Part shown: positions 9,657-17,364 of the stretch, piece after piece
Layout: every line of letters begins with the position of its first letter
Position numbering within the stretch: position 1 is the stretch's first letter
Source of the DNA: Microcella alkaliphila
GTDB lineage: Bacteria > Actinomycetota > Actinomycetes > Actinomycetales > Microbacteriaceae
Length of the DNA stretch: 64,000 bases
Assembly (NCBI RefSeq): GCF_004216855.1
Contig: NZ_SGXT01000017.1
Span: forward strand, 62,001-126,000
Reading direction: 5' to 3'
Program-made: the position numbers and the translations under genes
Notes under the pieces: model-generated
Database searches by the model: none
What the model saw: the letters and a program-made list of their open reading frames with translations, nothing else
Told to the model about the DNA's origin: nothing

Positions 9657-10148
9657 ATGACCCGCCTCACCCGCCCCGCCGCACTGCCGCTGTACACCGC
9701 AGCCGCCTCGCTCACCCTCGTGGGCGCCCTGGCTGGGTGTGCCAGCGAAATGCCCGCGACACCCGCGCAGCCCGCACCCGACTCAGGATCTACCGGTGCA
9801 GAGCCGACCGAGCCCGGCGCCGACGACGGTGCCGCGCCGATCACGGGCGACTTCGCCGACGGCACCTACACCGCCACCGGTTCGTACATCTCTCCGAACG
9901 GCACCGAGACGATCGACGTCGAGGTCACGCTCACCGACAACGTGATTTCTGCCGTCACCGTGGGGACGAACCCGACGAACCCCACGACGTCGCGTTTCCA
10001 GATGATGTTCTCGGGCGGCATCGAGGCAGAGGTCGTCGGCCAGCGGGTCGACGAGGTCGAGGTCACGCGCGTGGCCGGGTCATCGCTGACCGGTAACGGC
10101 TTCACCGATGCGCTTGAGCAGATCAAGGCGGATGCCCTCAGCAACTGA
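9657..10148 (+). CDS. FMN-binding domain lipoprotein (paralogue 2)
   Basis: 163 residues: signal peptide, lipobox LAGC, a Pro/Ala/Asp-rich linker and an RnfG/NqrC-like FMN-binding domain ending VAGSSLTGNGFTDALEQI. It is a paralogue of 5470-5940, but this copy is directly coupled to apbE, whose ATG lies inside its 3' end. The ATG at 9657 is chosen because a GGAG lies just upstream and the lipobox position fits; a GTG at 9603 would add 18 residues. Likely membrane-anchored electron carrier flavinylated by the next gene product. Confidence 0.88.
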   Translation: MTRLTRPAALPLYTAAASLTLVGALAGCASEMPATPAQPAPDSGSTGAEPTEPGADDGAAPITGDFADGTYTATGSYISPNGTETIDVEVTLTDNVISAVTVGTNPTNPTTSRFQMMFSGGIEAEVVGQRVDEVEVTRVAGSSLTGNGFTDALEQIKADALSN

Positions 10149-11046
10149 TCCGGTCGTCTGGGAGTTCGAGGCGATCGGTGCCCCCTGGCGCCTCGACGTG
10201 CATCCCGGAAGGGAGAGCGCCGGCGGAACGGACGCAGATCGCGTCGCCGTCGACGAGCGCATCGCGCAGTTCGACCGCGACTGGTCGCGATTTCGTGACG
10301 ATTCGCGCATCGCGGCTATCGCGCGCACTCCCGGCCAGCACTCCCTCGCGGCAGACGCGGGGCCCCTCATGCGCCACCTCCGCGAGCTGTACGAAGTGAC
10401 GAACGGTCGCGTGAATCCTCTCGTCGGCCGCAGCCTCGAGCAGCTGGGCTATGACGCCACCTACCGCCTCACACCGGCGGGCGACCCTATCGCGGCGCCC
10501 GCCTGGGATGACGCGATCGCACTCACAAAGGACGGCGGCGATGGGGCGCTTGCACTCGACACGGCCTCCCCCGTCGTGCTCGACGTGGGGGCAGCCGGCA
10601 AGGGGTACCTCGTCGACCTCGTCGCGGAGCTGCTCCTCGAACGGGGGGCGGCCGGAGCGGTCGTTGACGGCAGCGGTGATCTGCGCGCGGCGGGTGAGGC
10701 GAGCATCCGTGTCGGGCTTGAGAACCCGGCCAATTCCGAGCTCGTGGTCGGCGTCGTCGAGCTCGCGGCCGGGCGCGCCCTCGCCGCGTCAGCGCCGAAT
10801 CGGCGCGCGTGGGGGCCAGGCCTTCACCACCTCGTCGACGCGATGACGGGCCGGCCCCTCGCACTCGACGTCATCGCGACGTGGGCCGTCGCCGACTCCG
10901 CGCTCGTCGCCGACGGGGCGGCCACCGCGCTGTTCCTCGGCGAGCCCACCGAAATCGCTGAGCGGCTCGGCGTCGAATACGTACGGATGCACGCTGACGG
11001 CCGCCTCGAGGCGAGCCCCGGCTGGGAGGGAGAGCTGTTCCGATGA
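10132..11046 (+). CDS. apbE: ApbE family FAD:protein FMN transferase
   Basis: 304 residues. Attaches FMN from FAD covalently to Ser/Thr of FMN-binding proteins. Family motifs: VVLDVGAAGKGYLVD, VDGSGDLRAAG, GLHHLVDAMTG and the Mg-binding AVADSALVADGAAT stretch. No signal peptide is evident. The ATG at 10132 overlaps the lipoprotein gene by 17 bp and has AAGG upstream. Its stop overlaps the next ATG (ATGA), so lipoprotein, ApbE and reductase should be co-translated. Its substrate is very probably the adjacent lipoprotein and perhaps paralogue 1. Confidence 0.92.
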   Translation: MPSATDPVVWEFEAIGAPWRLDVHPGRESAGGTDADRVAVDERIAQFDRDWSRFRDDSRIAAIARTPGQHSLAADAGPLMRHLRELYEVTNGRVNPLVGRSLEQLGYDATYRLTPAGDPIAAPAWDDAIALTKDGGDGALALDTASPVVLDVGAAGKGYLVDLVAELLLERGAAGAVVDGSGDLRAAGEASIRVGLENPANSELVVGVVELAAGRALAASAPNRRAWGPGLHHLVDAMTGRPLALDVIATWAVADSALVADGAATALFLGEPTEIAERLGVEYVRMHADGRLEASPGWEGELFR

Positions 11047-12500
11047 GAGCGACGATCGACCGCGTCACCGGTCAGGTCAGCATGTACCGACTGACCACGA
11101 TCGCACTCTCCGCCGTGCTCGCCGTCGGACTGCTCCTGGGCTCCCTCGGCGTGATCGGAGTCAACCCCTACGGACTGCTCGCGACGCTCGCCGTCGTGGT
11201 CGTGGCCACGCTCGGCGCGAACGAGGCGGCGGCGCGGCTCGCGCGTGTCGTTCCGCATCGCGAGTCGAGCGTCATTACCGCCCTCATCATCGCGTGTCTG
11301 GTGCCGCCCACCGTCGCCACCCTCGACCTCGTGGGGGCGGCGGTCGCGGGCATCGTCGCGGCATTGTCGAAGTACCTGATCGTCTGGCGTGGCCGGCACA
11401 TTCTGAATCCGGCGGCGACCGGGGTGCTCGTCGCGGGACTGCTGCAGCTGACGGTTGGCATCTGGTGGATCGCGACGCCAGCGATGCTGCCCGTTGTTGC
11501 CCTCGGCGCCCTGCTGCTGCTCGACCGCACCCGCCGCCTCGACATCGGCCTCATTCTCATCGTCGTGACGGTCGCCATCATCGGCACGCGTATCGCAGGC
11601 ACCGGCCCGAGCGCGCTCGACGCCTACGGATCGGTGCTCTTGCTGTTCCCCGTGGTCTTCCTCGCCGGCTACATGCTCAGTGAGCCGCTCACCCTGCCGC
11701 CTCGGCGCTGGCAGCAGTGGTTGGTGGCCGTCGTGACCGCGCTGCTGTTCTCGATTCCTTTTCAGTTCGGGCCGCTGTACACCTCGCCCGAACTCGCGCT
11801 CGTCGCGGCCAACATCGTGGGCTTCGCCGTGTCCCGCCGCGGCGGGTTCTCGCTACGGCTCACGGGGTCGCGCGCGCTATCAGACAGCGCGACCGAGTTC
11901 ACGTTCGCCCCGTCTCGCCCCGTGCCCTTTGAGCCGGGTCAGTACCTCGAATTGCACCTCCCTCACCGCGCCGACCGGCGCGGCACCCGGCGCATCTTCT
12001 CGATCGCCTCGGCCCCCGAGCACGACCAGATCTCGCTCGGGATGCGGACGCCCACCGACGGCTCATCGTTCAAACGCGTCCTCCGCGAACTCGACGAGGG
12101 CGCGACCGTGCAGGCCACGCAAATCTCGGGCGACTTCCTCCTGCCGCGCGACCCCGCAACACCGGTGGTCATGGTCGCCGGCGGCATCGGCGTGACCCCT
12201 TTCGCCAGTCAGCTCGCCTCGGCAGCCGCGCGCGGCGAGAGCCGCGACGTGCACGTCGTCTACGTGCCGTCGCACCCCGGCGAGGTGCTCTACCGCGACG
12301 TGCTCGAGAGCGCGGGGGCGACCGTCACCGTCCTCGACGACACCCCCGTGACGGCGGATGCTCTCCTCACCGCCGTGCCCGATCTCGCCTCCCGGCGCGC
12401 GTACGTCTCGGGAGCACCGTCGCTCGTCGCCGACGCCGCGACGGCGCTCCGGCGCGCGGGGGCGCGCCGGGTGCGCACGGACTACTTCGCCGGGTACTGA
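11043..12500 (+). CDS. RnfD/NqrB-like membrane domain fused to ferredoxin-NADP reductase-type oxidoreductase
   Basis: 485 residues in two parts. Residues about 15-265 hold around eight to ten membrane segments with the RnfD/NqrB-like HILNPAATG motif. Residues about 270-485 are a flavodoxin-reductase-type FAD/NAD(P) module with EPGQYLELHLP, RRIFSIASAP, VMVAGGIGVTPFAS and a C-terminal YVSGAPSLV. Inferred job: take electrons from NAD(P)H inside, pass them through the membrane domain and reduce the flavinylated lipoproteins outside. No SGAT-type covalent FMN site was found in the membrane half. Coupled to apbE by ATGA. Confidence 0.85.
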   Translation: MRATIDRVTGQVSMYRLTTIALSAVLAVGLLLGSLGVIGVNPYGLLATLAVVVVATLGANEAAARLARVVPHRESSVITALIIACLVPPTVATLDLVGAAVAGIVAALSKYLIVWRGRHILNPAATGVLVAGLLQLTVGIWWIATPAMLPVVALGALLLLDRTRRLDIGLILIVVTVAIIGTRIAGTGPSALDAYGSVLLLFPVVFLAGYMLSEPLTLPPRRWQQWLVAVVTALLFSIPFQFGPLYTSPELALVAANIVGFAVSRRGGFSLRLTGSRALSDSATEFTFAPSRPVPFEPGQYLELHLPHRADRRGTRRIFSIASAPEHDQISLGMRTPTDGSSFKRVLRELDEGATVQATQISGDFLLPRDPATPVVMVAGGIGVTPFASQLASAAARGESRDVHVVYVPSHPGEVLYRDVLESAGATVTVLDDTPVTADALLTAVPDLASRRAYVSGAPSLVADAATALRRAGARRVRTDYFAGY

Positions 12501-12570
12501 CGCAACCCGGGAGCGTGGGATTCCCGGGCGACGAGCACCGTGCATCCAGAATTTCGCCGTGCGCGAATCG

Positions 12571-12597
12571 CTAGCACTCTCGACAGTCGAGTGCTAA
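12571..12597. promoter_or_regulatory. CIRCE operator (HrcA) upstream of hsp20
   Basis: CTAGCACTC-N9-GAGTGCTAA matches the CIRCE consensus TTAGCACTC-N9-GAGTGCTAA with one mismatch in the outermost left position. It lies 84 bp before the hsp20 ATG. HrcA repressor is the established binder. Confidence 0.9.
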
Positions 12598-12607
12598 ATT
12601 ATCGGTG

Positions 12608-12628
12608 GTTGAGTCACTCCGACTCAAC
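12608..12628. promoter_or_regulatory. HAIR operator (HspR) upstream of hsp20
   Basis: GTTGAGT-N7-ACTCAAC matches the HspR-associated inverted repeat CTTGAGT-N7-ACTCAAG, with only the outermost pair changed and still complementary. It sits 11 bp after the CIRCE element, so hsp20 appears to be under both HrcA and HspR. Confidence 0.75.
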
Positions 12629-12680
12629 TTCACCACTACCCGCCACACCGGCGGGCGACGTGACCGAAAGGAGCCACATC

Positions 12681-13103
12681 ATGACCATGTTCTTCGACCC
12701 GTTCCGTGAGCTCGACCGCGTCGCCGGCACGCTGCTCGACCGCCGCGAAAGCCCCCGGCTCATGCCCATGGACGTCTACCGCGACGGCGACCACTACGTG
12801 CTGACCGCCGACCTGCCGGGCGTCGACCCGGGCAGCGTTGACGTTGACGTCGACGGCCAGCTGCTCACCATCCGCGCCGAGCGCACCCCGCGTTCGCAGG
12901 AGGGCGTGCAGTGGCTGACCCGCGAGCGTCCGGCCGGCGCCTACCTGCGCCAGCTGACCCTCGGTAAGGACATCGACACCGAGAGCATCAGCGCCCACTA
13001 CGAGAACGGTGTGCTGAGTGTGATGATCCCCGTGCTCGAGAAGGCGAAGCCGCGCAAGATCGCGGTCGAGACCACCGGCACGCGGGCAGAAGTCACCGCG
13101 TAA
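12681..13103 (+). CDS. Hsp20/alpha-crystallin small heat shock protein
   Basis: 140-residue ATP-independent holdase chaperone. The alpha-crystallin domain spans about residues 30-125 (MDVYRDGDHYVLTADLPGVD, ENGVLSVMIPV, the latter containing the conserved GVL motif). The ATG at 12681 has an AAAGGAG site 8 bp upstream; a longer in-frame extension upstream covers the operator region and is rejected. Transcription should be heat-induced through the CIRCE and HAIR elements. It converges with the P-type ATPase, with an 11-bp overlap of the 3' ends. Confidence 0.95.
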   Translation: MTMFFDPFRELDRVAGTLLDRRESPRLMPMDVYRDGDHYVLTADLPGVDPGSVDVDVDGQLLTIRAERTPRSQEGVQWLTRERPAGAYLRQLTLGKDIDTESISAHYENGVLSVMIPVLEKAKPRKIAVETTGTRAEVTA

Positions 13104-14997
13104 GCTGCGGCACACGCCGCGACGGACGGGCCGGTACCCCACGGGTGCCGGCCCGTACTGCACGCAGGGCCGCGAGAATCGCGACGAGGTCGACGACCTC
13201 TTGCAGGAGCGCTCCGACAACAGCCGGCAGCAGGCCGACCGACGCGATGAGCATCAGGCCGACCGAGATGATGATGCCGAGCCAGATGCTTTGCAGGGCG
13301 ATGCGCACCGTCTGGTGTCCGATGGTGATCGCCTCGACGACGCGGGAGACGTCGTCGACGAGCACGACAGCATCCGCGCTTTCGCCGGCCGCGGTGGCGC
13401 CGCGCGCGCCCATCGCGATGCCGACATCGGCCACCGCGAGCACGGGAGCGTCATTCACGCCGTCGCCGACCATCACGACGGGGCGCGGCTCGGCCTCGCG
13501 CACGATGCGCACCTTGTCGGCCGGCAGGCACTCGGCGTGCACCTCGTCGATGCCGAGCGCGTCGGCGATGGGGCGGGCGGTGGCCTCGACGTCTCCGGTC
13601 ACCATGAGTACGCGGGTGACGCCGAGCGGGCCGAGCGCGGCGACGGTCTCGGCCGACTCGTCACGCACGCGATCACGCAGGACGATCGTGCCGGCGAAGA
13701 GCCCATCGACCGCCGCGTAGACGGCTGCCTCGCCGCTCGGCAGCTCGGGGCGGATGATCGGGGCCGCGTCCTCAGCGATCGCCTCCGCCACGAACGCCGG
13801 CTTTCCGACGACGAGCGCGCGCCCGTCGAGCGTCGCGGCAACGCCGTGGGTCGCGACCTCGCGGGCGTCGGTCGAATCGCTGAGCGCGAGACCGCGTCGC
13901 TCGGCGGCTTGCTGCAGTGCTGCGGCCAGCACGTGCGACGAGTAGCGTTCGGCGCTGCCCACCAGTCGCAGCAGCTCGTCGGCGCTGAGGTTTGCCGTGC
14001 CCTCGCCCGCGGCCGGGCGCACGTCAACCACCTCGGGGTGGCCCTTCGTGAGCGTGCCCGTCTTGTCGAAGGCGACCGTGCGGGCGCGTGACAGTTTCTC
14101 GAGCGTGCCCGCGTTCTTCACGACGACGCCGTTGCGGGCGGCGCTCGACATGCCGCCCATGAACGCGACGGGCGCGGCGATGAGCAGCGGGCACGGGGTC
14201 GCGACGACGAGCACCTCGGCGAACCGGACGGGGTCGCCGCTGACCGCCCAGGCGATGCCGGCAATGGCAAGACTTAGCAGGGTGAATGGCACGGCGTAGC
14301 GATCGGCAAGGCGCACGAGCGGGGCCTTCGACTCCGACGCCTCCCGCACGAGTTCGACGATGCGCTGATACTGGCTGTCGGCGGCGAGCGCCGATGCGAT
14401 GATCTCCACCGCGGCCGGGCCGTTGACCGAGCCGCTCGCGACCTCGTCGCCGCTCTCCTTGTCGACGGGCAGGCTCTCGCCGGTGAGGGATGACTCGTCG
14501 AAGGCTCCCTCGAGCGAGTCGAGCCGAGCATCCACGGGCACGATCTCTGCCGGGCGCACGAGCAGTCGGTCGCCTACCGCGACCGCGTCGACGGGAATGT
14601 CGACGATCGCGCCGTCGGGGCCGATACGGTGCGCGCGCTGCGGAACCCGGTCGAGCAGGGCGCTCAGCTCGCGGCGGGCTCGGTTCTCGGCGTAGTCCTC
14701 GAGCGCCTCACCGCCGGCGAGCATGAACACGATGATCAGGCTCGCCCAGTACTCGCCGACGAGCAGCGTCGCTGTGATCGCCATGACGGCGAGCAGGTCA
14801 AGCCCGAACTGCCCGCTGAGCAGCCTGCGCACCATCGACACGCCCTCTTTGAGGGCGACGGCCGCGGCAAACACCGACACCAGGATGCGCGCGGCCAGTT
14901 CCAGCTCGATCGCCAGCAGCACGAGACCCACCGCGCCGACTGCCAGCGCGGCAGCGACGAGCGGGTAATGGCGGAGAGCTGCGACGGCACGCGTCAT
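13093..14997 (-). CDS. Heavy-metal translocating P1B-type ATPase
   Basis: 634 residues. Phosphorylation site DKTGTLTKG, actuator TGES, hinge GDGVNDAP and a transmembrane TPC motif (VVATPCPLLIAAP) in place of the CPC of Cu/Zn/Cd pumps. No N-terminal CxxC metal-binding domain. The TPC motif makes the metal uncertain; Cu is unlikely. Membrane segments precede the actuator domain (about 1-110), flank the TPC motif and close the protein. ATG at 14997. No metalloregulator gene is adjacent. The terminator hairpin of hsp20 lies inside its 3' end. Confidence 0.9.
   Translation of the reverse strand: MTRAVAALRHYPLVAAALAVGAVGLVLLAIELELAARILVSVFAAAVALKEGVSMVRRLLSGQFGLDLLAVMAITATLLVGEYWASLIIVFMLAGGEALEDYAENRARRELSALLDRVPQRAHRIGPDGAIVDIPVDAVAVGDRLLVRPAEIVPVDARLDSLEGAFDESSLTGESLPVDKESGDEVASGSVNGPAAVEIIASALAADSQYQRIVELVREASESKAPLVRLADRYAVPFTLLSLAIAGIAWAVSGDPVRFAEVLVVATPCPLLIAAPVAFMGGMSSAARNGVVVKNAGTLEKLSRARTVAFDKTGTLTKGHPEVVDVRPAAGEGTANLSADELLRLVGSAERYSSHVLAAALQQAAERRGLALSDSTDAREVATHGVAATLDGRALVVGKPAFVAEAIAEDAAPIIRPELPSGEAAVYAAVDGLFAGTIVLRDRVRDESAETVAALGPLGVTRVLMVTGDVEATARPIADALGIDEVHAECLPADKVRIVREAEPRPVVMVGDGVNDAPVLAVADVGIAMGARGATAAGESADAVVLVDDVSRVVEAITIGHQTVRIALQSIWLGIIISVGLMLIASVGLLPAVVGALLQEVVDLVAILAALRAVRAGTRGVPARPSRRVPQLTR
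13126..13156. terminator. Terminator hairpin after hsp20
   Basis: 14-bp stem with one G-U wobble (13126-13139 with 13143-13156) and a 3-nt loop, 22 bp after the hsp20 stop. It is within the antisense coding end of the ATPase gene. Confidence 0.7.
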
Positions 14998-15085
14998 GCC
15001 TCAGGTTTACTCGGAGGGCGCGGTTATTGCCAGGAAGGGCAGGCTTGCCTCAGGATGCGTGAACGCGCAACAAGCCGTTAACGAC

Positions 15086-15115
15086 GGATGCCCGTGGTTC
15101 GCACCACGGGCATCC
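15086..15115. terminator. Terminator hairpin after icd
   Basis: Perfect 13-bp stem GGATGCCCGTGGT and its complement with a TCGC tetraloop, 34 bp past the icd stop on the minus strand. The stem contains the GGATGC word that recurs through the window. Confidence 0.8.
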
Positions 15116-15148
15116 AGCGTTCGCGACTTTTCGCGACGTGACGAGCGC

Positions 15149-16366
15149 TTACGCGCCGAGTCGCGCTTTCAGGTTCTCGTCGAGGGCTGCGAGGAAGTCC
15201 TCGGTGGTCAGCCACTCCTGGTCGGGGCTGACGAGCAGCGCCAGGTCCTTCGTCATCTTGCCGCTCTCGACGGTCTTGATGACGACGTCTTCGAGGGTCT
15301 CAGCGAACTCGATGAGCGCCGCGTTGTCGTCGAGCTTGCCGCGGTGCATGAGACCACGGGTCCACGCGAAGATCGACGCGATCGGGTTCGTCGAGGTGGG
15401 CTTGCCCTGCTGGTGCTGGCGGTAGTGACGCGTCACCGTGCCGTGCGCCGCCTCGGCCTCGACGATCTTCCCGTCGGGGGTCGTAAGCACACTCGTCATG
15501 AGGCCGAGCGAGCCGAAGCCCTGAGCGACCGTGTCGGACTGCACGTCGCCGTCGTAGTTCTTGCAGGCCCAGACGTAGCCACCCTCCCACTTCATGGCAC
15601 TGGCGACCATGTCGTCGATGAGGCGGTGCTCGTAGGTGATGCCGGCGGCCTCGAACGTGTCTTTGAACTCGGTCTCGTAGATCTCTTGGAAGAGGTCCTT
15701 GAAGCGGCCGTCGTAGGCCTTCAGGATCGTGTTCTTCGTCGACAGGTAAACCGGGTAGCCGCGCGACAGGCCATAGTTCAGCGAGGCGCGGGCGAAGTCG
15801 ATGATCGACGCGTCGAGGTTGTACTGCACCTGCGCAATGCCGTCACCTGGGGCCTGGTAGACCTCGAACTTCTGCGGCTCGCCGCCGTCCTTCGGGGTGA
15901 ACTCGACGGTGAGCGTGCCCTCGCCCTTGAACAGGAAGTCGGTGGCGCGGTACTGGTCGCCGAAGGCGTGACGGCCGATGATGATCGGCTTGTTCCAGGC
16001 GGGCACGAGGCGCGGGATGTTCGAGATGATGATCGGCTCGCGGAAGATCACGCCACCGAGGATGTTGCGGATCGTGCCGTTGGGGCTGCGCCACATCTTC
16101 TTCAGGCCGAACTCTTCGACGCGTGCCTCGTCGGGCGTGATCGTCGCGCACTTGACGCCGACACCGTGCTTCTGGATGGCGTGGGCGGCGTCGATCGTGA
16201 CCTGGTCGTCGGTCTCGTCGCGGTGCTGAATGCCGAGGTCGTAGTACTCGAGCGTGACGTCGAGGTAGGGGTGAATCAGGCGGTCCTTGATGAACTGCCA
16301 AATGATGCGGGTCATCTCATCGCCGTCGAGTTCGACGACGGTGCCTTCGACCTTGATCTTCTCCAT
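15149..16366 (-). CDS. icd: NADP-dependent isocitrate dehydrogenase (dimeric, type II)
   Basis: TCA-cycle enzyme oxidising isocitrate to 2-oxoglutarate. The 405-residue length and motifs ([53 protein letters not shown]) match the eukaryote-like homodimeric subfamily rather than the monomeric IDH common in Corynebacterium. The ATG at 16366 has AAAGG upstream; a longer frame to 16417 has no support. The promoter region carries a palindrome almost identical to one before sucC. A strong terminator follows. Confidence 0.96.
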   Translation of the reverse strand: MEKIKVEGTVVELDGDEMTRIIWQFIKDRLIHPYLDVTLEYYDLGIQHRDETDDQVTIDAAHAIQKHGVGVKCATITPDEARVEEFGLKKMWRSPNGTIRNILGGVIFREPIIISNIPRLVPAWNKPIIIGRHAFGDQYRATDFLFKGEGTLTVEFTPKDGGEPQKFEVYQAPGDGIAQVQYNLDASIIDFARASLNYGLSRGYPVYLSTKNTILKAYDGRFKDLFQEIYETEFKDTFEAAGITYEHRLIDDMVASAMKWEGGYVWACKNYDGDVQSDTVAQGFGSLGLMTSVLTTPDGKIVEAEAAHGTVTRHYRQHQQGKPTSTNPIASIFAWTRGLMHRGKLDDNAALIEFAETLEDVVIKTVESGKMTKDLALLVSPDQEWLTTEDFLAALDENLKARLGA

Positions 16367-16496
16367 GCGGGGCCTTTCGGTTGGGTCTGTCGCACGTCGG
16401 TGGGGCGCCCGCGGCAAAGGATGCGCGGCAGGCGCGGCCGCAGGGCGGCCAAGGGCGCGGATGCGCGCCGCAGGTCAGCCTACCGCCTCGGCCGAA

Positions 16497-16516
16497 TTGT
16501 CTCGACATCGAGATAA
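16497..16516. promoter_or_regulatory. Palindromic operator upstream of icd, shared with sucC
   Basis: TCTCGA-CA-TCGAGA at 16500-16513, within TTGTCTCGACATCGAGATAA. It sits about 130 bp before the icd start, immediately upstream of a presumed TAGGCT -10 box (minus strand, 16482-16477), so it would overlap the -35. Seventeen bases are identical to the element at 33629-33647. Inferred shared regulator; MarR-family proteins such as Streptomyces TamR are reported to control TCA genes. Confidence 0.65.
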
Positions 16517-16558
16517 CTCTTCGCGCGGCATTCACGCCCGTCCTCTACCCTGGGGGCC

Positions 16559-17011
16559 ATGGGTGACTTGCGCGTAGAAGAGTTGTCGGCGAAAACCATC
16601 GTGGCCGCGAACGGCCTCACTCTGCGCCCGGGCCAGGAACAGTACGTCACGCCCGTCTCGTACTCGGCGAACGACGCCTATCTGAACCCCACCACGACGT
16701 GGGCCCGGGTCGTGCTCGACGGCGAGGAAGTCGTCGGCTTCGTGCGCGGCAACTTCGACCCTGACAACCCGCGCGAAGAGTTCCGCTCGTGCGTGTGGCG
16801 CATCAACGTCGACGCCGGAGCGCAGGGCCGCGGCGTCGGCCGCTTCGCCGTCCGGCAGCTCGCGGAGGAGGCCCGCTCGCGTGGCTTCGAGACGTTGCAC
16901 GTCATCTGGGAGACCGGCGACGACGGCCCCGGCGAGTTCTTCCGCCGCATCGGCTTCGTCGAGGTCGGCGAGACCGAGTACGGAGAGGTCATCGGAAAGC
17001 TGGCCATCTGA
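16559..17011 (+). CDS. GNAT family N-acetyltransferase
   Basis: 150 residues. Acetyl-CoA binding motif A is visible as RINVDAGAQGRGVGRFAVRQL (about 78-98), with a following FFRRIGFVEVG typical of diamine acetyltransferases such as SpeG/PaiA. The substrate is not determinable here; spermidine or spermine is a guess from the GRGVGRFA and FF(R)RIGF pattern. ATG at 16559 with a TACCCT box a few bases upstream, consistent with a leaderless mRNA. Divergent from icd; its stop overlaps the next gene. Confidence 0.85.
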   Translation: MGDLRVEELSAKTIVAANGLTLRPGQEQYVTPVSYSANDAYLNPTTTWARVVLDGEEVVGFVRGNFDPDNPREEFRSCVWRINVDAGAQGRGVGRFAVRQLAEEARSRGFETLHVIWETGDDGPGEFFRRIGFVEVGETEYGEVIGKLAI

Positions 17012-17343
17012 GCGACGAACTCGACTTCGCGGGCGCCGTACTCGCCGTCGTCGAGTTGATCCCGCCGGGGCGCGTCATGACCTATGGCGACGTGGCCGCG
17101 ACGCTCGGCTCGCGCGGCGCGCGCGCCGTCGGCCGGGTCATGGCCGAGTCGGGCGGCATGGTCGCGTGGTGGCGCGTCATTCGTTCGGACGGCCGGCCTC
17201 CGGCCGGGCACGAAACGGATGCCGTGGCCCACTACCGCGCGGAAGGCACGCCCCTGCGCGCCGACGTCGCGCACTCCGGCGCCGACCCGATGAGCGTGCG
17301 TGTGGATCTCGCTCGCGCCCGGTGGGAGCCTGACCTAGACTGA
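17008..17343 (+). CDS. MGMT-family alkyltransferase-like protein (ATL)
   Basis: 111 residues with the Ada/MGMT DNA-binding fold: AVVELIPPGRVMTYGDVAATLG then RAVGRVMAES. The catalytic PCHRV is replaced by AWWRVI, so it is not a methyltransferase. ATL proteins bind O6-alkylguanine and hand the lesion to nucleotide excision repair. No ATG or GTG is available near the N-terminus of the family homology. CTG at 17008 overlaps the acetyltransferase stop (CTGA) and gives LSDELDFAGAVL, so a CTG start is proposed. Start certainty is low; family call is high. Confidence 0.85.
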   Translation: MSDELDFAGAVLAVVELIPPGRVMTYGDVAATLGSRGARAVGRVMAESGGMVAWWRVIRSDGRPPAGHETDAVAHYRAEGTPLRADVAHSGADPMSVRVDLARARWEPDLD

Positions 17344-17346
17344 CGG

Positions 17347-17364
17347 GGTGCAAGCGCTTGCACC
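17347..17364. promoter_or_regulatory. LacI-family operator overlapping the amylase start codon
   Basis: GGTGCAAGCGCTTGCACC is a perfect 18-bp palindrome with the CG-centred core typical of LacI/GalR-family operators (MalR-like). The GTG start at 17348 is inside it. A TAGACT -10 box at 17336-17341 places the transcription start on or beside the palindrome, so a bound repressor would block initiation directly. No LacI gene is in the window. Confidence 0.75.
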
